64,000 bases of DNA from an uncultured Candidatus Melainabacteria bacterium. Its GTDB lineage: Bacteria; Cyanobacteriota; Vampirovibrionia; Gastranaerophilales; Gastranaerophilaceae. The stretch spans positions 1 through 64,000 of the forward strand of contig CAKUXD010000002.1 in the NCBI GenBank assembly GCA_934699705.1. The letters run 5' to 3'. Made by a program: the position numbers and the translations under genes. Positions within the stretch are counted from its first letter, which is position 1; each line of letters begins with the position of its first letter. Below are positions 34,572-43,924 of the stretch, in pieces. The notes beneath the pieces are model-generated. The model searched no databases. It was not told the origin of the DNA and saw nothing but the letters and a program-made list of their open reading frames with translations.

Positions 34572-34946
34572 ATGGCTAAAAAAATGACAATGGAAACTTT
34601 TTTGAAGCAAAAAGGTTTAATCGAAAACAAAAAAGAAAATTACTACTCAAAACTTTTTGACGCTGAATTTGAGGTAACCTGTTCTAATCCTGCTGGTATT
34701 GTTAATATTATGGGTGGAAATGATGATGAAAATCGAAAATATTTAAAACTTATTTACGATTGTTGTCCATTCTTTAAAGATGAAGCTCTGCGCGCAGAAT
34801 TTGACGTTAAAGACCCTTACGACCTTGTAGTTAAGGTTTTTGGTAACAAATACGGCGAAATTTATAAACTAGGTAATTTCATTTTAGAAAAATATGGTTT
34901 TCTTGAGGATACTAAAAAGGAAATTAATGCAATAAAGGAGCAATAA
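34572..34946 (+). CDS. Tail assembly chaperone (XkdN-like), zero-frame product
   Basis: 124 residues from the ATG at 34572, 5 bases after AAGGTG. MTMETFLKQKGLIENKKENY and FDAEFEVTCSNPAG fit XkdN-like chaperones, which coat the tape measure protein before tube assembly. The frame ends at TAA 34944-34946, but a -1 frame opens just before that and continues to the tape measure start, the usual gpG/gpGT arrangement. Confidence 0.85.
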   Translation: MAKKMTMETFLKQKGLIENKKENYYSKLFDAEFEVTCSNPAGIVNIMGGNDDENRKYLKLIYDCCPFFKDEALRAEFDVKDPYDLVVKVFGNKYGEIYKLGNFILEKYGFLEDTKKEINAIKEQ

Positions 34947-35098
34947 AACAAGATGATGACTTGTATTTTATAAGTTATTATCTTGAACGAGGGCATAAAC
35001 CAAGCGATTTGCTTAATTTATCTGATTCAGACAAAAAGTTTATGCTCTCAAACATTTTATATCAGCTTGAAGTTAAAAAGGAAATGTTAAATGGCTAA
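34928..35098 (+). CDS. Frameshifted extension of the tail assembly chaperone (-1 frame)
   Basis: In the -1 frame relative to the chaperone, codons are open from 34928 to a TAA at 35096-35098, about 56 residues (QDDDLYFISYYLERGHKPSD and on to VKKEMLNG). There is no ATG in the first half and no ribosome site fits. The zero frame in the overlap reads ATA AAG GAG CAA TAA, so a slip at A-AAG, helped by the adjacent AAGGAG, would join the frames. The extension ends just inside the tape measure gene, as in other phages. Confidence 0.65.
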   Translation, partial: CNKGAIKQDDDLYFISYYLERGHKPSDLLNLSDSDKKFMLSNILYQLEVKKEMLNG

Positions 35099-36596
35099 AA
35101 CTGTCGGCGTAGTTTTTGCGCTTAAAGATAATTGCACTCCGCAAATTAATAAAATTGCAGAAAAGCTAAAAATTTCTACAAAAGAAGCTCAAAAAATGAG
35201 AGCAGAGGCAATCGCTTTAGGTAAACAATTAAATAAAGGCTTTGTAAATGCTTGTAAAATTGCGACAACTACGGTTTTAGGGCTTGCCAGTGCAACTGTT
35301 GTAACCCTAAACAAAACAAGAGAGTACGCAGACCGTGTAGATGATATATCTAAAAAAATCGGTATTTCAAAAAAAGGTTTCCAAGAGTGGGAATATATAA
35401 TAAAACAAAATGGTGCAGAAATTGACATTTTGCAAAAGGGCATGAAGTCTTTAGGCTCACAAGTTCTAGGGGTTACTAGTGGCAATAAAGATGCAATTAA
35501 TAACTTTAGACGTTTGGGAATTTCCGTAAGAGATAATAACGGGCACTTAAAGACGCAAGAAATTTTATTTGGTGAAGTTATTGAAAAATTACAAAAAATG
35601 CCGAACGGCTTTGAGCGTACTGCTTTAGCAACTAAAATGTTTGGGAAGGCAGGTATAGAACTACAACCATTATTGGAAGAAAACGCAAAGAGTATTTCTG
35701 CGTTAAGAAAAGAGTGTAACGATTTAGGTCTTATCTTAGACGATAAAACTATTGAAGCTGCAAATACTTTTTCTGATAATATCTATACAATACAAAGAGC
35801 AATTGGTGTTATGGCTATGGGATTAGGCAATGACTTAATTCCAGTAATGAATGATTGTTGTCAAGCAATTATTCAAAACATGCCAAAAATTCGAGAAACC
35901 GTAATACCTATTATGCAGGGTATGGCTAATGCAATTAAATTTGTTATTAACAATATTGATGCGCTTAAACCTGTTGTTATTGGTTGTGTTGGCGCTTTTG
36001 CCTTGTTTAAAGTTGTTGATGTTGCAATAAAATTACAAGCCTTAGCTACAACAATAAGCACTGTTATTCCTTTAATGTCCACATGCAAAGCCTGGACTTT
36101 GGGTATGGCAACCGCCACAAAAATAGCGACCGTTGCACAAGCAGGGTTTAACATTGTAATGAATGCTAACCCAGTAGTTTTATTGTGTTCAGGTCTTGCA
36201 ATGGCAATAATGGCAATAAGTGCTTTAGAACTCAAATTTAAAATTGTAACAAGAGCGGTTGAAAAATTCAAACGTGTTGCAAAAGGTATTGGCGAGCAAT
36301 TTTCAGCACAAAACCAAAAAGTAAAAGAGAGAAGAGAAAAAGGTTCTTTACATCAGTATGCAAGCGGTACAAGTTTTTCTAGTGGCGGGCTTTCTCTTGT
36401 TGGTGAAACAGGCCCAGAACTTGTAAACTTGCCAAGAGGTGCAAAAGTGTTGAACGCAAAGGACACTTCAAAAGCTTTAAATAAAGAGATTACTGTAAAT
36501 TTAAACATTGCGGGTAATGTAATTGGTAATAAGGAATTTATACAACAGGTAAGTAATGCCCTAGGACGTCAATTACAAACGGCTTTACAATGTTAA
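35091..36596 (+). CDS. Tail tape measure protein
   Basis: 501 residues. N-terminal coiled coil (KIAEKLKISTKEAQKMRAEA), the EYADRVDDISKKIGISKKGF segment common to tape measures, and hydrophobic helices in the middle (about 280-385). The C-terminal YASGTSFSSGGLSLVGETGPE and VNLPRGAKVLN are typical of tape measure ends. By the usual 0.15 nm per residue rule the tail would be about 75 nm, a short contractile tail. Confidence 0.92.
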   Translation: MAKTVGVVFALKDNCTPQINKIAEKLKISTKEAQKMRAEAIALGKQLNKGFVNACKIATTTVLGLASATVVTLNKTREYADRVDDISKKIGISKKGFQEWEYIIKQNGAEIDILQKGMKSLGSQVLGVTSGNKDAINNFRRLGISVRDNNGHLKTQEILFGEVIEKLQKMPNGFERTALATKMFGKAGIELQPLLEENAKSISALRKECNDLGLILDDKTIEAANTFSDNIYTIQRAIGVMAMGLGNDLIPVMNDCCQAIIQNMPKIRETVIPIMQGMANAIKFVINNIDALKPVVIGCVGAFALFKVVDVAIKLQALATTISTVIPLMSTCKAWTLGMATATKIATVAQAGFNIVMNANPVVLLCSGLAMAIMAISALELKFKIVTRAVEKFKRVAKGIGEQFSAQNQKVKERREKGSLHQYASGTSFSSGGLSLVGETGPELVNLPRGAKVLNAKDTSKALNKEITVNLNIAGNVIGNKEFIQQVSNALGRQLQTALQC

Positions 36597-36606
36597 AAGG
36601 TGAAAA

Positions 36607-37203
36607 ATGCAAATTTTTTTTATAAAAGAAATTCAGACATCATCAGATTTATTAAATCAGGTTAAAAATGGGATTATATCGCGTATTCAGCAGGCAGTAA
36701 ATGTTACAGGGCAAACACAAACATTGATATTACCGATTGTGCCAAAAGGGATTAAAATTCCAGTAAGCGCGGATATTGGAAATTACAAAGGATTATCCGA
36801 AGAGTACAATGTGCCTTCTTACGGTAATTTAGCAACTTTTGAATGGTCCAGTTTTTTCCCGACTAAACCGTATGATTTTATAAAAACAGGAAGTTCTTCA
36901 AATGGTTATGAATACGTTACTTTTTTGACAGAAAGACAAGAAAATGAGTTGCCATTCAGGCTTGTAATTATTGAAGAAAGAAAAATGCCGTTTAGAATGT
37001 TATTTGACGATTTTGTTTTAGTTAAGAATTTTGAGTATTCCGTTGACAATGTCGGCGATATTCAATATTTTTTAAGGTTGGAAGAATTTAACACTGGTAT
37101 GATAACGGCAACCATTGGACGTAATGAAGTAGCTAGCGCATTCGTAAGTGGTATGGTTAATACTATAACAAATTCAGCGCTAAAACATTCTGGACTGATA
37201 TAA
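36607..37203 (+). CDS. Baseplate/tail protein (XkdP-like, no LysM seen)
   Basis: 198 residues directly after the tape measure. VSADIGNYKGLSEEYNVPSY, GNLATFEWSSFFPTK and FEYSVDNVGDIQYFLRLEEF match the XkdP pattern that links tube and hub, but the C-terminal LysM domain of PBSX XkdP is missing. AAAAGGTG precedes the start. Confidence 0.78.
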   Translation: MQIFFIKEIQTSSDLLNQVKNGIISRIQQAVNVTGQTQTLILPIVPKGIKIPVSADIGNYKGLSEEYNVPSYGNLATFEWSSFFPTKPYDFIKTGSSSNGYEYVTFLTERQENELPFRLVIIEERKMPFRMLFDDFVLVKNFEYSVDNVGDIQYFLRLEEFNTGMITATIGRNEVASAFVSGMVNTITNSALKHSGLI

Positions 37204-38189
37204 TGAACAATTATAGATTTACGCTAAATAATGTTGATATAACTTTGGACATTTTAAACTTTTCTTATTCTGAGAGTTTAGACGATGTTGCAAGCTCGTT
37301 TTATTTTGAAAGTTTAAGAAATTTTAATATTACCTCGACAAATAACGCAGGTAACCAAGTTGTAAATATTTTAAGGGTTTTTGATATTACAACTAATGTA
37401 CTTGTATATCTAGGGGTTATAACTGATTGTGAACATACAACCGATATAAATAAATATAGCTATTCTGGTTTTGATGTTGGATTTTATTTAAATAAAAATG
37501 AAGTTTTAATCCAATTTAAAAACGCCAATATAGGTGATGCTATAATGCTATTATGCAGAGAACATAGAGTGTCCGCGACATTACCAAAATTTAGGAATAC
37601 TGTATCAAAAATTTATAAAGATATAGTTTTTGCGGATATTTTAAAAGAATTACTTGAACTTGAAAAAACAAAAGGCGGTTTAAGAAATTTATATATCGAT
37701 TGCAAAATGGGTAACTTGAGAATAAATAGATATCAAATAGAGCAAAATTTGACCGCTTTAATTGGTAATGGCTTTTTAATTAACTCAAACAATACCTATT
37801 CTGCAATATCGGTAAAACATTCAATACAAGAGTTAAAAAACCGTGTTATCTATTCTGATAATAACGAAAAAAGTATTTTACGTAAAACCGCAAGCGATAT
37901 TTCAAGCATAAATACTTATGGTTTGCTTACTTCAATTGAAACTGTAGATACTAATAAACAAAATAATTTAACAAAATTAGCAAATGATAAACTTAAAGAA
38001 TTAAATAAGATAAAAGAAGAAATAAATTTAAGCTTAATCAGTGATTATAGAGTATCAAAAGGAAAACTAATTGACTTTACAATTAATGAATATGGCTTAA
38101 ATGGACTCTATCTCATAACTTCAGCTGAGCATATTATTGACAGTAAAAAAGAAATAGTAAATGTTTCAATAGAAAGATTATCAAATTAA
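37203..38189 (+). CDS. Baseplate hub protein (XkdQ-like)
   Basis: 328 residues, start overlapping the previous stop (TAATG). The strands at the start (LNNVDITLDILNFSYSESLD), the GNLRINRYQ segment and a C-terminal barrel (SDYRVSKGKLIDFTINEYGL) resemble XkdQ/late control D-type hubs. Forms the central trimer through which the spike and tape measure pass. Confidence 0.82.
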   Translation: MNNYRFTLNNVDITLDILNFSYSESLDDVASSFYFESLRNFNITSTNNAGNQVVNILRVFDITTNVLVYLGVITDCEHTTDINKYSYSGFDVGFYLNKNEVLIQFKNANIGDAIMLLCREHRVSATLPKFRNTVSKIYKDIVFADILKELLELEKTKGGLRNLYIDCKMGNLRINRYQIEQNLTALIGNGFLINSNNTYSAISVKHSIQELKNRVIYSDNNEKSILRKTASDISSINTYGLLTSIETVDTNKQNNLTKLANDKLKELNKIKEEINLSLISDYRVSKGKLIDFTINEYGLNGLYLITSAEHIIDSKKEIVNVSIERLSN

Positions 38190-38491
38190 TTATTTTGATT
38201 TAAATAATCTCTTGTTAATTTGTCATAATCAATGTATTTTTTTTGTTTTGCAAAAGGTATCACAACTTCTTTTTCGTAGGCATTTAATGGTGCATTATAA
38301 GTACAGCCGTTGTTATCACATGTAGCATATTTTTTATCGTATTCAGCTTCAAGTTTGTTTCTTAAAGGAATATCACTAGATATATCATAAAAAATAAATA
38401 TCGGTTCACCTTTTTGAATCGTATCAGGTACGGCAAACGTTGGGCTACAAATAAAAAATAATAAACATAAAATTAAAAATGCATTTCTCAT
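38186..38491 (-). CDS. Secreted small protein inserted on the opposite strand of the late operon (moron)
   Basis: 101 residues. Signal peptide with cleavage expected after FAV or TFA (LILCLLFFICSPTFA), then a hydrophilic domain with two Cys (YATCDNNGCTYN) that could form a disulfide in the periplasm. It is the only minus-strand gene in the tail module, its stop overlaps the end of the hub gene by 4 bases, and it interrupts the conserved XkdQ-XkdR junction. These are the marks of a lysogenic conversion gene with its own promoter. Function unknown; superinfection exclusion is possible. Confidence 0.7.
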   Translation of the reverse strand: MRNAFLILCLLFFICSPTFAVPDTIQKGEPIFIFYDISSDIPLRNKLEAEYDKKYATCDNNGCTYNAPLNAYEKEVVIPFAKQKKYIDYDKLTRDYLNQNN

Positions 38492-38558
38492 ATTCTTATT
38501 ATTTATTATTTTTTAATAAATTTCAAGTGGTCAATTAATTTCATGAAGTAATGTAAAT

Positions 38559-39083
38559 ATGGAAAATAAATACGATTTAGCAAAAATATTAAAATTCGAA
38601 TTAAAACAAAGAAATAATCCTACGGATTTAAAAGCTATTAATATTGGCATTATTGAGCAATTATCGCCAGTAATAGTATCTATTTCAGAAAAAAAAGTTT
38701 TGCTCGAAGAAAACGACGAGTTGATTGTTTCTGAATGGTTCCGTTTTCGATGCAATATCGATAAAACGACTAAATTATCTAGTGGAGTTCCAACAGATTT
38801 GTTAGCAAGTTCTACAGATTGCACATCTGCAACTGGCGTAACTGAAACACATTCCTATACGCCTAATTTACCTTGCAATATGCCGTCTGCAATAGCTTTT
38901 CTTGCAAATGCTATCACTAATACTAATAACGCAATAACTAAAATTAATAATGAAATTTTAGCTTTAAAATGTGAACTAAAAAAGGGCGATTTGGTTATTG
39001 TTGGTTCTTTGGAACAAACTGATAAATATATCTTATTAGATAAAGTTCTTGACGACAATTATAAATTTTATGATGAGGTTTAA
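38559..39083 (+). CDS. Baseplate protein (XkdR/DUF2577-like)
   Basis: 174 residues. AKILKFELKQRNNPTDLKAI, then NIGIIEQLSPVIVSI, then LKKGDLVIVGSLEQTDKYIL near the end, follow the DUF2577 pattern of a small OB-type baseplate component. Placed after the hub as in PBSX (xkdR). Its promoter may be supplied by the gap after the moron. Confidence 0.8.
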   Translation: MENKYDLAKILKFELKQRNNPTDLKAINIGIIEQLSPVIVSISEKKVLLEENDELIVSEWFRFRCNIDKTTKLSSGVPTDLLASSTDCTSATGVTETHSYTPNLPCNMPSAIAFLANAITNTNNAITKINNEILALKCELKKGDLVIVGSLEQTDKYILLDKVLDDNYKFYDEV

Positions 39084-39084
39084 A

Positions 39085-39546
39085 ATGTTTCCTGAAGAAA
39101 TTACAAATGTTTCAACTTCTGAAGATACAAAATATAATATTATATCTAATTCTAGCCACATTAGAAAAACTCCGAATTACAATTATGCACAAAAAAATAT
39201 CATTTTAAAAAATGGTGATGTTGATTTAGTTGATAACTACAAAAATGTACAAAATTGGATTATAAAATTTTTTCGTACACCAATAGATATATATAAAATT
39301 TATAGCGGTACTGGGTTTGGCACTTCTGCTTATAAGTTAATTGGTAAAAAATCAATTTCTGGCATAGAATACGCACAAATAAAAAAAGAAGTTGAAGAAG
39401 GTTTTAAATTAAATCCTAATATATTATCGGTCGAGGATTTTAATATAATAAAGGATCAAAAGACATTAAGCGTATATGTTAAGGTGAAATTACAAGACGG
39501 ATATATATTAGAGGAAAAAACGGAAATTTATTCAATTAAGAGGTAG
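39085..39546 (+). CDS. Baseplate wedge protein (XkdS/DUF2634, gp25-like)
   Basis: 153 residues from the ATG at 39085, two bases after the previous stop and 8 bases after GAGG. LVDNYKNVQNWIIKFFRTPI and IYSGTGFGTSAYKLIGKK are typical of gp25/W-like wedges that start sheath polymerisation. The longer in-frame start overlaps the preceding gene and is not preferred. Confidence 0.85.
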   Translation: MFPEEITNVSTSEDTKYNIISNSSHIRKTPNYNYAQKNIILKNGDVDLVDNYKNVQNWIIKFFRTPIDIYKIYSGTGFGTSAYKLIGKKSISGIEYAQIKKEVEEGFKLNPNILSVEDFNIIKDQKTLSVYVKVKLQDGYILEEKTEIYSIKR

Positions 39547-39552
39547 GAAATA

Positions 39553-40692
39553 ATGACAATAGAGATTGAAGAAAAAACAGAATTAGATATAAGCGCAGAA
39601 TTACTTTCTTATGTTCCTGACAAGTATCAAAAAAATGTTGGGTATTTCCTTTGGGATTTAATGTTGGCGCTTGCTAAAGTTTTCGTTAAGCTATGGAATA
39701 GGTTGCGTTATTTGTCGTGCTTTGTTGCGGATATTACAACTTTAGATTACGAGGATTTAGTAAAATTTATTTACCAACGTAGTGGAATTATTGCCAAAAC
39801 TGAAACAAATGCAAAAGGACAAATAAAAGTTGTTAGCGGTTCTGGGTTAATTAGTGCAGGTTCGATTTTTGAAACTCCTGACGGTTTACAATTTCAATCT
39901 ACTGAAGATGTAACAATAAGTGAAGGTGAAAGTTTTAATGCAGAATGTTTATTGACTGGTGAAGTTGGCAATGTTCCAGCTGGCACAATTACAAAAATAC
40001 CAGCTACAATACAAGGTATTATTAGCATTACAAACGATATGCCATTTTCTGGCGGGTACGAAAAAGAAAGTAAACAAAGTTTAATTGAACGTTATTATAC
40101 AAAATTGCGCCAGCCTATTTCTAGCGGAAATATTTATCATTACAAAAGCTGGGCTTTGGAATGTACGGGCGTAGGTAAAGTAAAGGTTAAACCCCTTTGG
40201 GATGGTGATAACACAGTAAAAGTTATTATTGCTGATTCTAATAATGAATGTGCATCCAATGAATTAGTTAATACAGTTCAAAAATATATAGATCCATACA
40301 CTATAGATAATAACGGCAAAAAATTGGGTTGGGGTTGTGGCAATGGGCAAGCGCCTATTGGTGCATATTGCACGGTTGAAAGCGCAATAAAAAAAGAAAT
40401 TAATATTGCTGTAAAAATAAAGTTAAAAGTCGGTGAAACGAAAGAAAACGTTACTAAAAATATACAAAATGAAGTTAAACAATACTTAAAAACAACTGTT
40501 TTTGTTGATAATGCTTACGTAAGCTATGCAAAAGTTAATAGTGCTATTATTAACGCCGAGGGTGTTGAAGACTGTACCGATTTACAAATAAATAACGATA
40601 CAAACAATATTATTATTACAGAAAACGATACAAGTTGCGAATTAGCAATTTTGAATAATTTAACTATTGAAATTATAACGGAAGGTGAATAA
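39553..40692 (+). CDS. Baseplate J-like protein (XkdT)
   Basis: 379 residues. Baseplate J hallmarks: TNAKGQIKVVSGSGLISAGS, GEVGNVPAGTITKIP, FSGGYEKESKQSLIERYYTK and GVGKVKVKPLWDGDNTVKV. It forms the peripheral wedge of the baseplate. AGAGGTAGG precedes the ATG. Confidence 0.94.
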   Translation: MTIEIEEKTELDISAELLSYVPDKYQKNVGYFLWDLMLALAKVFVKLWNRLRYLSCFVADITTLDYEDLVKFIYQRSGIIAKTETNAKGQIKVVSGSGLISAGSIFETPDGLQFQSTEDVTISEGESFNAECLLTGEVGNVPAGTITKIPATIQGIISITNDMPFSGGYEKESKQSLIERYYTKLRQPISSGNIYHYKSWALECTGVGKVKVKPLWDGDNTVKVIIADSNNECASNELVNTVQKYIDPYTIDNNGKKLGWGCGNGQAPIGAYCTVESAIKKEINIAVKIKLKVGETKENVTKNIQNEVKQYLKTTVFVDNAYVSYAKVNSAIINAEGVEDCTDLQINNDTNNIIITENDTSCELAILNNLTIEIITEGE

Positions 40693-41237
40693 TGTCAATT
40701 TACAACGATTTAATTGATTATCTGCATAAAGATGATAAACAATGCTCTTTTGTGCAGATGATTTTGAATGCAATTTCTTTATCTTTAGAAAATATTAATC
40801 AAAAACTTGTTGAATTTTATTCAAATTTTTACTTCGATAAATTAACTTTAGACGGTGTTATATATTTTGAAAACGAATTAGCGATTACGCCAATTGCAAA
40901 TCAAACGATAGAAGACAGGCGCGCAACAATTCAGGCTAAATGGTTAGCTAATAACCATAATTCTATACATCTAATACAAGCTGTATGTGATGCTTGGAAA
41001 AAAGGCGAAATAAAAGCTGATTTTAAAAACGGCAAAATACAAATTGAATTTGTTGGGGGTTATGGTATCCCTGAAAATTTAGATACATTAAAAGCAAATA
41101 TAAACGAAGTAAAACCTGCACATTTACCGTTTGTACTGATTTTTAAATATCTTTTAATTGAAAATATACACGAAGTAAAAACCATTGAAGAAATGGAAGA
41201 AATAACTATAGATATGTTTGAAAGTGGTGAGGAGTAA
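40692..41237 (+). CDS. Baseplate/tail protein I-like (XkdU/DUF2313)
   Basis: 181 residues, start overlapping the gpJ stop (TAATG). The segment GVIYFENELAITPIANQTIE, then DRRATIQAKWLANNHNS, then YGIPENLDTLKANINEVKPA, follows XkdU. It connects wedge and tail fibre. Confidence 0.88.
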   Translation: MSIYNDLIDYLHKDDKQCSFVQMILNAISLSLENINQKLVEFYSNFYFDKLTLDGVIYFENELAITPIANQTIEDRRATIQAKWLANNHNSIHLIQAVCDAWKKGEIKADFKNGKIQIEFVGGYGIPENLDTLKANINEVKPAHLPFVLIFKYLLIENIHEVKTIEEMEEITIDMFESGEE

Positions 41238-41239
41238 AA

Positions 41240-42685
41240 ATGGGTAAAAATACAAAAAATTTAGATTTGTTTGAATACGATATACAAACAGACGGAAAAC
41301 AAAAATTTAATATCAATAAAGCCTTAAATGAGAATTTTGATAAAATAGATGCGGCTTTTGATAATCTTAAAAATATTGATTTATCTTTGATGGCCGACGT
41401 TAATTTAAGCAATTTGTCATTAAATGGCAATTCACGTTTGCAATTCAACCCTTTTGCAATTAACAATGGAAAAGTTGATGATAACGGCAAAAACGCAACA
41501 ATCAGCTTTCCAAAAATTGCAGAAACTATTGTTTACGACTATCCGAATTATAAGCCCACACAAAATGTAGACAACACTGGGGTTAAATCTACTGCAATAT
41601 CTGGCTTAGGTGATACATCACAGGCTTATAGAATGTTAAACCCTCAATCTTTCCAATTCTATAATGATGTTGTGGTTACAGAGCATGAATTTCCATACCC
41701 AATAGAATTTACAAGCGTTACGACGTCCGTATCAACTAGTTGGGGTATGAGGCAAATTAAAATATCTGCTTGGAATACTACAACAAATCAATACGATGTT
41801 ATTCTTAATTCAAGTCAAGGTGCTATAACCGCGACGCACGCAATGACACAAGTCGTAAGGGCTAAGAAGTTTAAGTTTGAATTTCAGGGTGGTAGGTTTG
41901 CGCCTAATAAAGTTTACTATAATTGTTTAACAGATATAACTTTATTAGGTACGGTTTACCAATCAACTCAAAAAGGTAACACGTTAATCTGCGCCCCTTG
42001 CACAATCACAACCGCAGACGGAAGAACGAAGAAATTTACTTCGCAAATCGGGTATGATATCCCTTCTAATCTAGCTGACGGAACTTATAAAGTTCTAAAA
42101 TCTATCGTTGACGGGTCGTTAAGTTTGGTTAAAAATTTAGCTATTAGTAATATTTCCCCTTTAGAACCTAATAGTAATGATTATTGGTTAGATACATCAC
42201 AAGCGCCGTTGTACTTTAAAAAATACTCAAATAATGATTGGGTTGAAGATAACGATAAGGTATATATAGCAGATGTTGTTGTAAGTGAGTTCTTTTTTAC
42301 GGTGGTTGAAAATATTCCTTTTAATAAAGAATATAGCATAGAAAAAAGTTATATTAGTAGTTTGGGTATGCCAAGTAGCAAATACGACGATTTAACTTTA
42401 GGTGCTAGTGGTACAAAATATGTAGCGCCTGCAAATGGTTATTTTTTTATTGATAAGATAGCTGGAACGGATTCACGTTATTGTCAACTTATCGCATTAA
42501 AAGACCCTAATGGCTCTTTAGAAATTAATAATATGTTACATAGGACTTTTAGGGGAGAATATAGGACTAGCCCATGTACATGTTTATTACCAGTAAAAAA
42601 AGGCGATACTGTGGCAGTTGACTATAATGCTACTGGTGCAACTAATTTATTCAGGTTTATCTATGCAGAAGGTGAGGATAATTAA
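41240..42685 (+). CDS. Tail fibre protein
   Basis: 481 residues. The N-terminal adaptor KFNINKALNENFDKIDAAFD is standard for fibres of gut phages. The middle is strand-rich (about 130-260, a carbohydrate-binding-like jelly roll). The C-terminus (ASGTKYVAPANGYFFIDKIA, later LPVKKGDTVAVDYNATG and FRFIYAEGE) is the widespread fibre tip domain. It binds the host surface; its specificity cannot be read. Confidence 0.88.
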   Translation: MGKNTKNLDLFEYDIQTDGKQKFNINKALNENFDKIDAAFDNLKNIDLSLMADVNLSNLSLNGNSRLQFNPFAINNGKVDDNGKNATISFPKIAETIVYDYPNYKPTQNVDNTGVKSTAISGLGDTSQAYRMLNPQSFQFYNDVVVTEHEFPYPIEFTSVTTSVSTSWGMRQIKISAWNTTTNQYDVILNSSQGAITATHAMTQVVRAKKFKFEFQGGRFAPNKVYYNCLTDITLLGTVYQSTQKGNTLICAPCTITTADGRTKKFTSQIGYDIPSNLADGTYKVLKSIVDGSLSLVKNLAISNISPLEPNSNDYWLDTSQAPLYFKKYSNNDWVEDNDKVYIADVVVSEFFFTVVENIPFNKEYSIEKSYISSLGMPSSKYDDLTLGASGTKYVAPANGYFFIDKIAGTDSRYCQLIALKDPNGSLEINNMLHRTFRGEYRTSPCTCLLPVKKGDTVAVDYNATGATNLFRFIYAEGEDN

Positions 42686-43146
42686 TGTTTATAGCAAAAA
42701 ATAACGATTTAATAATTTTAGTAAATAATTCAAGAGAAGAACTTGAACAAGCATTACAATTTATGGTTTATACATCTATTGAAGAAACAGATGAAGGATA
42801 TGAATTGTATAATGGTTCATATTTGACTAAAGAAGAAATTCAAATGCAAGAGCAAGAACGCATTGCAAAAGAGTTCTTTAATACTTCCTTGGGGTACGTT
42901 AAACGACAGGTAACAATGGCTACAGGCGATGTAAGAGATTTCTTGTTTGATATTAAACCTACGTTACAAGTCGGAGTGCCTATTATTACGTACAACCTAG
43001 ACGGAACACAAAACAGAGGGGTTCTTGTAACAGAGCAGTTCTTGAAGGAGTGTGAAAAGCAGGTTTATTATGATTTCTATGGCACAATGCCAACAACCGA
43101 GGAAAATTCAGTAGTAGAAAATACACAAATTGAAAGTGAGGAATAA
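42685..43146 (+). CDS. Fibre-associated protein, possible tail fibre assembly factor
   Basis: 153 residues, start overlapping the fibre stop (TAATG). Acidic, with a central helix (LTKEEIQMQEQERIAKEFFN) and the segment QVTMATGDVRDFLFDIKPTL. Position right after the fibre gene suggests a fibre chaperone, but no family signature is certain. Confidence 0.6.
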   Translation: MFIAKNNDLIILVNNSREELEQALQFMVYTSIEETDEGYELYNGSYLTKEEIQMQEQERIAKEFFNTSLGYVKRQVTMATGDVRDFLFDIKPTLQVGVPIITYNLDGTQNRGVLVTEQFLKECEKQVYYDFYGTMPTTEENSVVENTQIESEE

Positions 43147-43406
43147 TGAAAAAGATTTTACCTTTATTAGCAATGTGCATTTTTTGCACGTTGCCGACAC
43201 TAGCCGACGAAATAAAAGATGTTGAACCTGCAAATGAAGTAGTTAACGCACAAGATAATAAAATCGTCGTAGTGGTACAAAAGCAACCGCTAAATGAACG
43301 TTCCAATCAAAAGGTTATTTTAAAGCGTAACTGGATTGGGGTATATATTCAAATTAACGGAAAAGTAAAAGTAAATCCATTGACTAACACTTATGAGGTG
43401 CAATAA
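43146..43406 (+). CDS. Small secreted phage protein in the lysis cassette
   Basis: 86 residues. Signal peptide KKILPLLAMCIFCTLPTLAD with cleavage expected after LA; the mature part is short and basic. In the position of a spanin-like or periplasmic helper, but lacking the coiled coil of Rz and the lipobox of Rz1 (its Cys are inside the hydrophobic segment). Function open. Confidence 0.6.
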   Translation: MKKILPLLAMCIFCTLPTLADEIKDVEPANEVVNAQDNKIVVVVQKQPLNERSNQKVILKRNWIGVYIQINGKVKVNPLTNTYEVQ

Positions 43407-43921
43407 TGTTATACAATACAGAAATTGCGCCTGATATGTTACAGATTGTGGGCGAGAAGGGTTTAACGCTAACGTTCGACACACTAACCCCTGAGCAGTT
43501 TTTAGATGATGTTTCCTGCTTTGGATTGTCGGGTAAAGAGCTAAAAAAAGCAAAGAAAAAACCGTTTATTACAACGGTTGATTTAAGTGTTTTAGTTGAT
43601 TTCGAGGGCGAAAGCTATTTCTTTAGAATTCCTGCAGGTTATCGTTGGAATGGTGCTAACGTTCCTGCTTTTGCTTGGGTGATTATTGGACAAAGAACAG
43701 ACCCACGCTTTAAGCTTGCGTCTTGCCTGCATGATTACTTATGCGAACATCATGAAGCAGTAAGACAAAACCGCTATTTATCAACCTTAATTTTTGTTAC
43801 TTGTTGCGATTATTTTGGTGCATTTCCAGATTGGAAATTATGGGCGATGAAGCACACAGTGGACAACTACCAAAAGGTTTGTGGTAAAGATTTAAACGGC
43901 AAAAAATGGGGGAAAAGATAA
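43406..43921 (+). CDS. DUF1353-domain phage protein
   Basis: 171 residues. Core RIPAGYRWNGANVPAFAWVI followed by LASCLHDYLCEHH is the DUF1353 pattern; the His-Asp pair of HDYL looks like a metal or catalytic site. Often found between fibre and lysis genes. Its role is not established. Confidence 0.85.
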   Translation: MLYNTEIAPDMLQIVGEKGLTLTFDTLTPEQFLDDVSCFGLSGKELKKAKKKPFITTVDLSVLVDFEGESYFFRIPAGYRWNGANVPAFAWVIIGQRTDPRFKLASCLHDYLCEHHEAVRQNRYLSTLIFVTCCDYFGAFPDWKLWAMKHTVDNYQKVCGKDLNGKKWGKR

Positions 43922-43924
43922 AAA

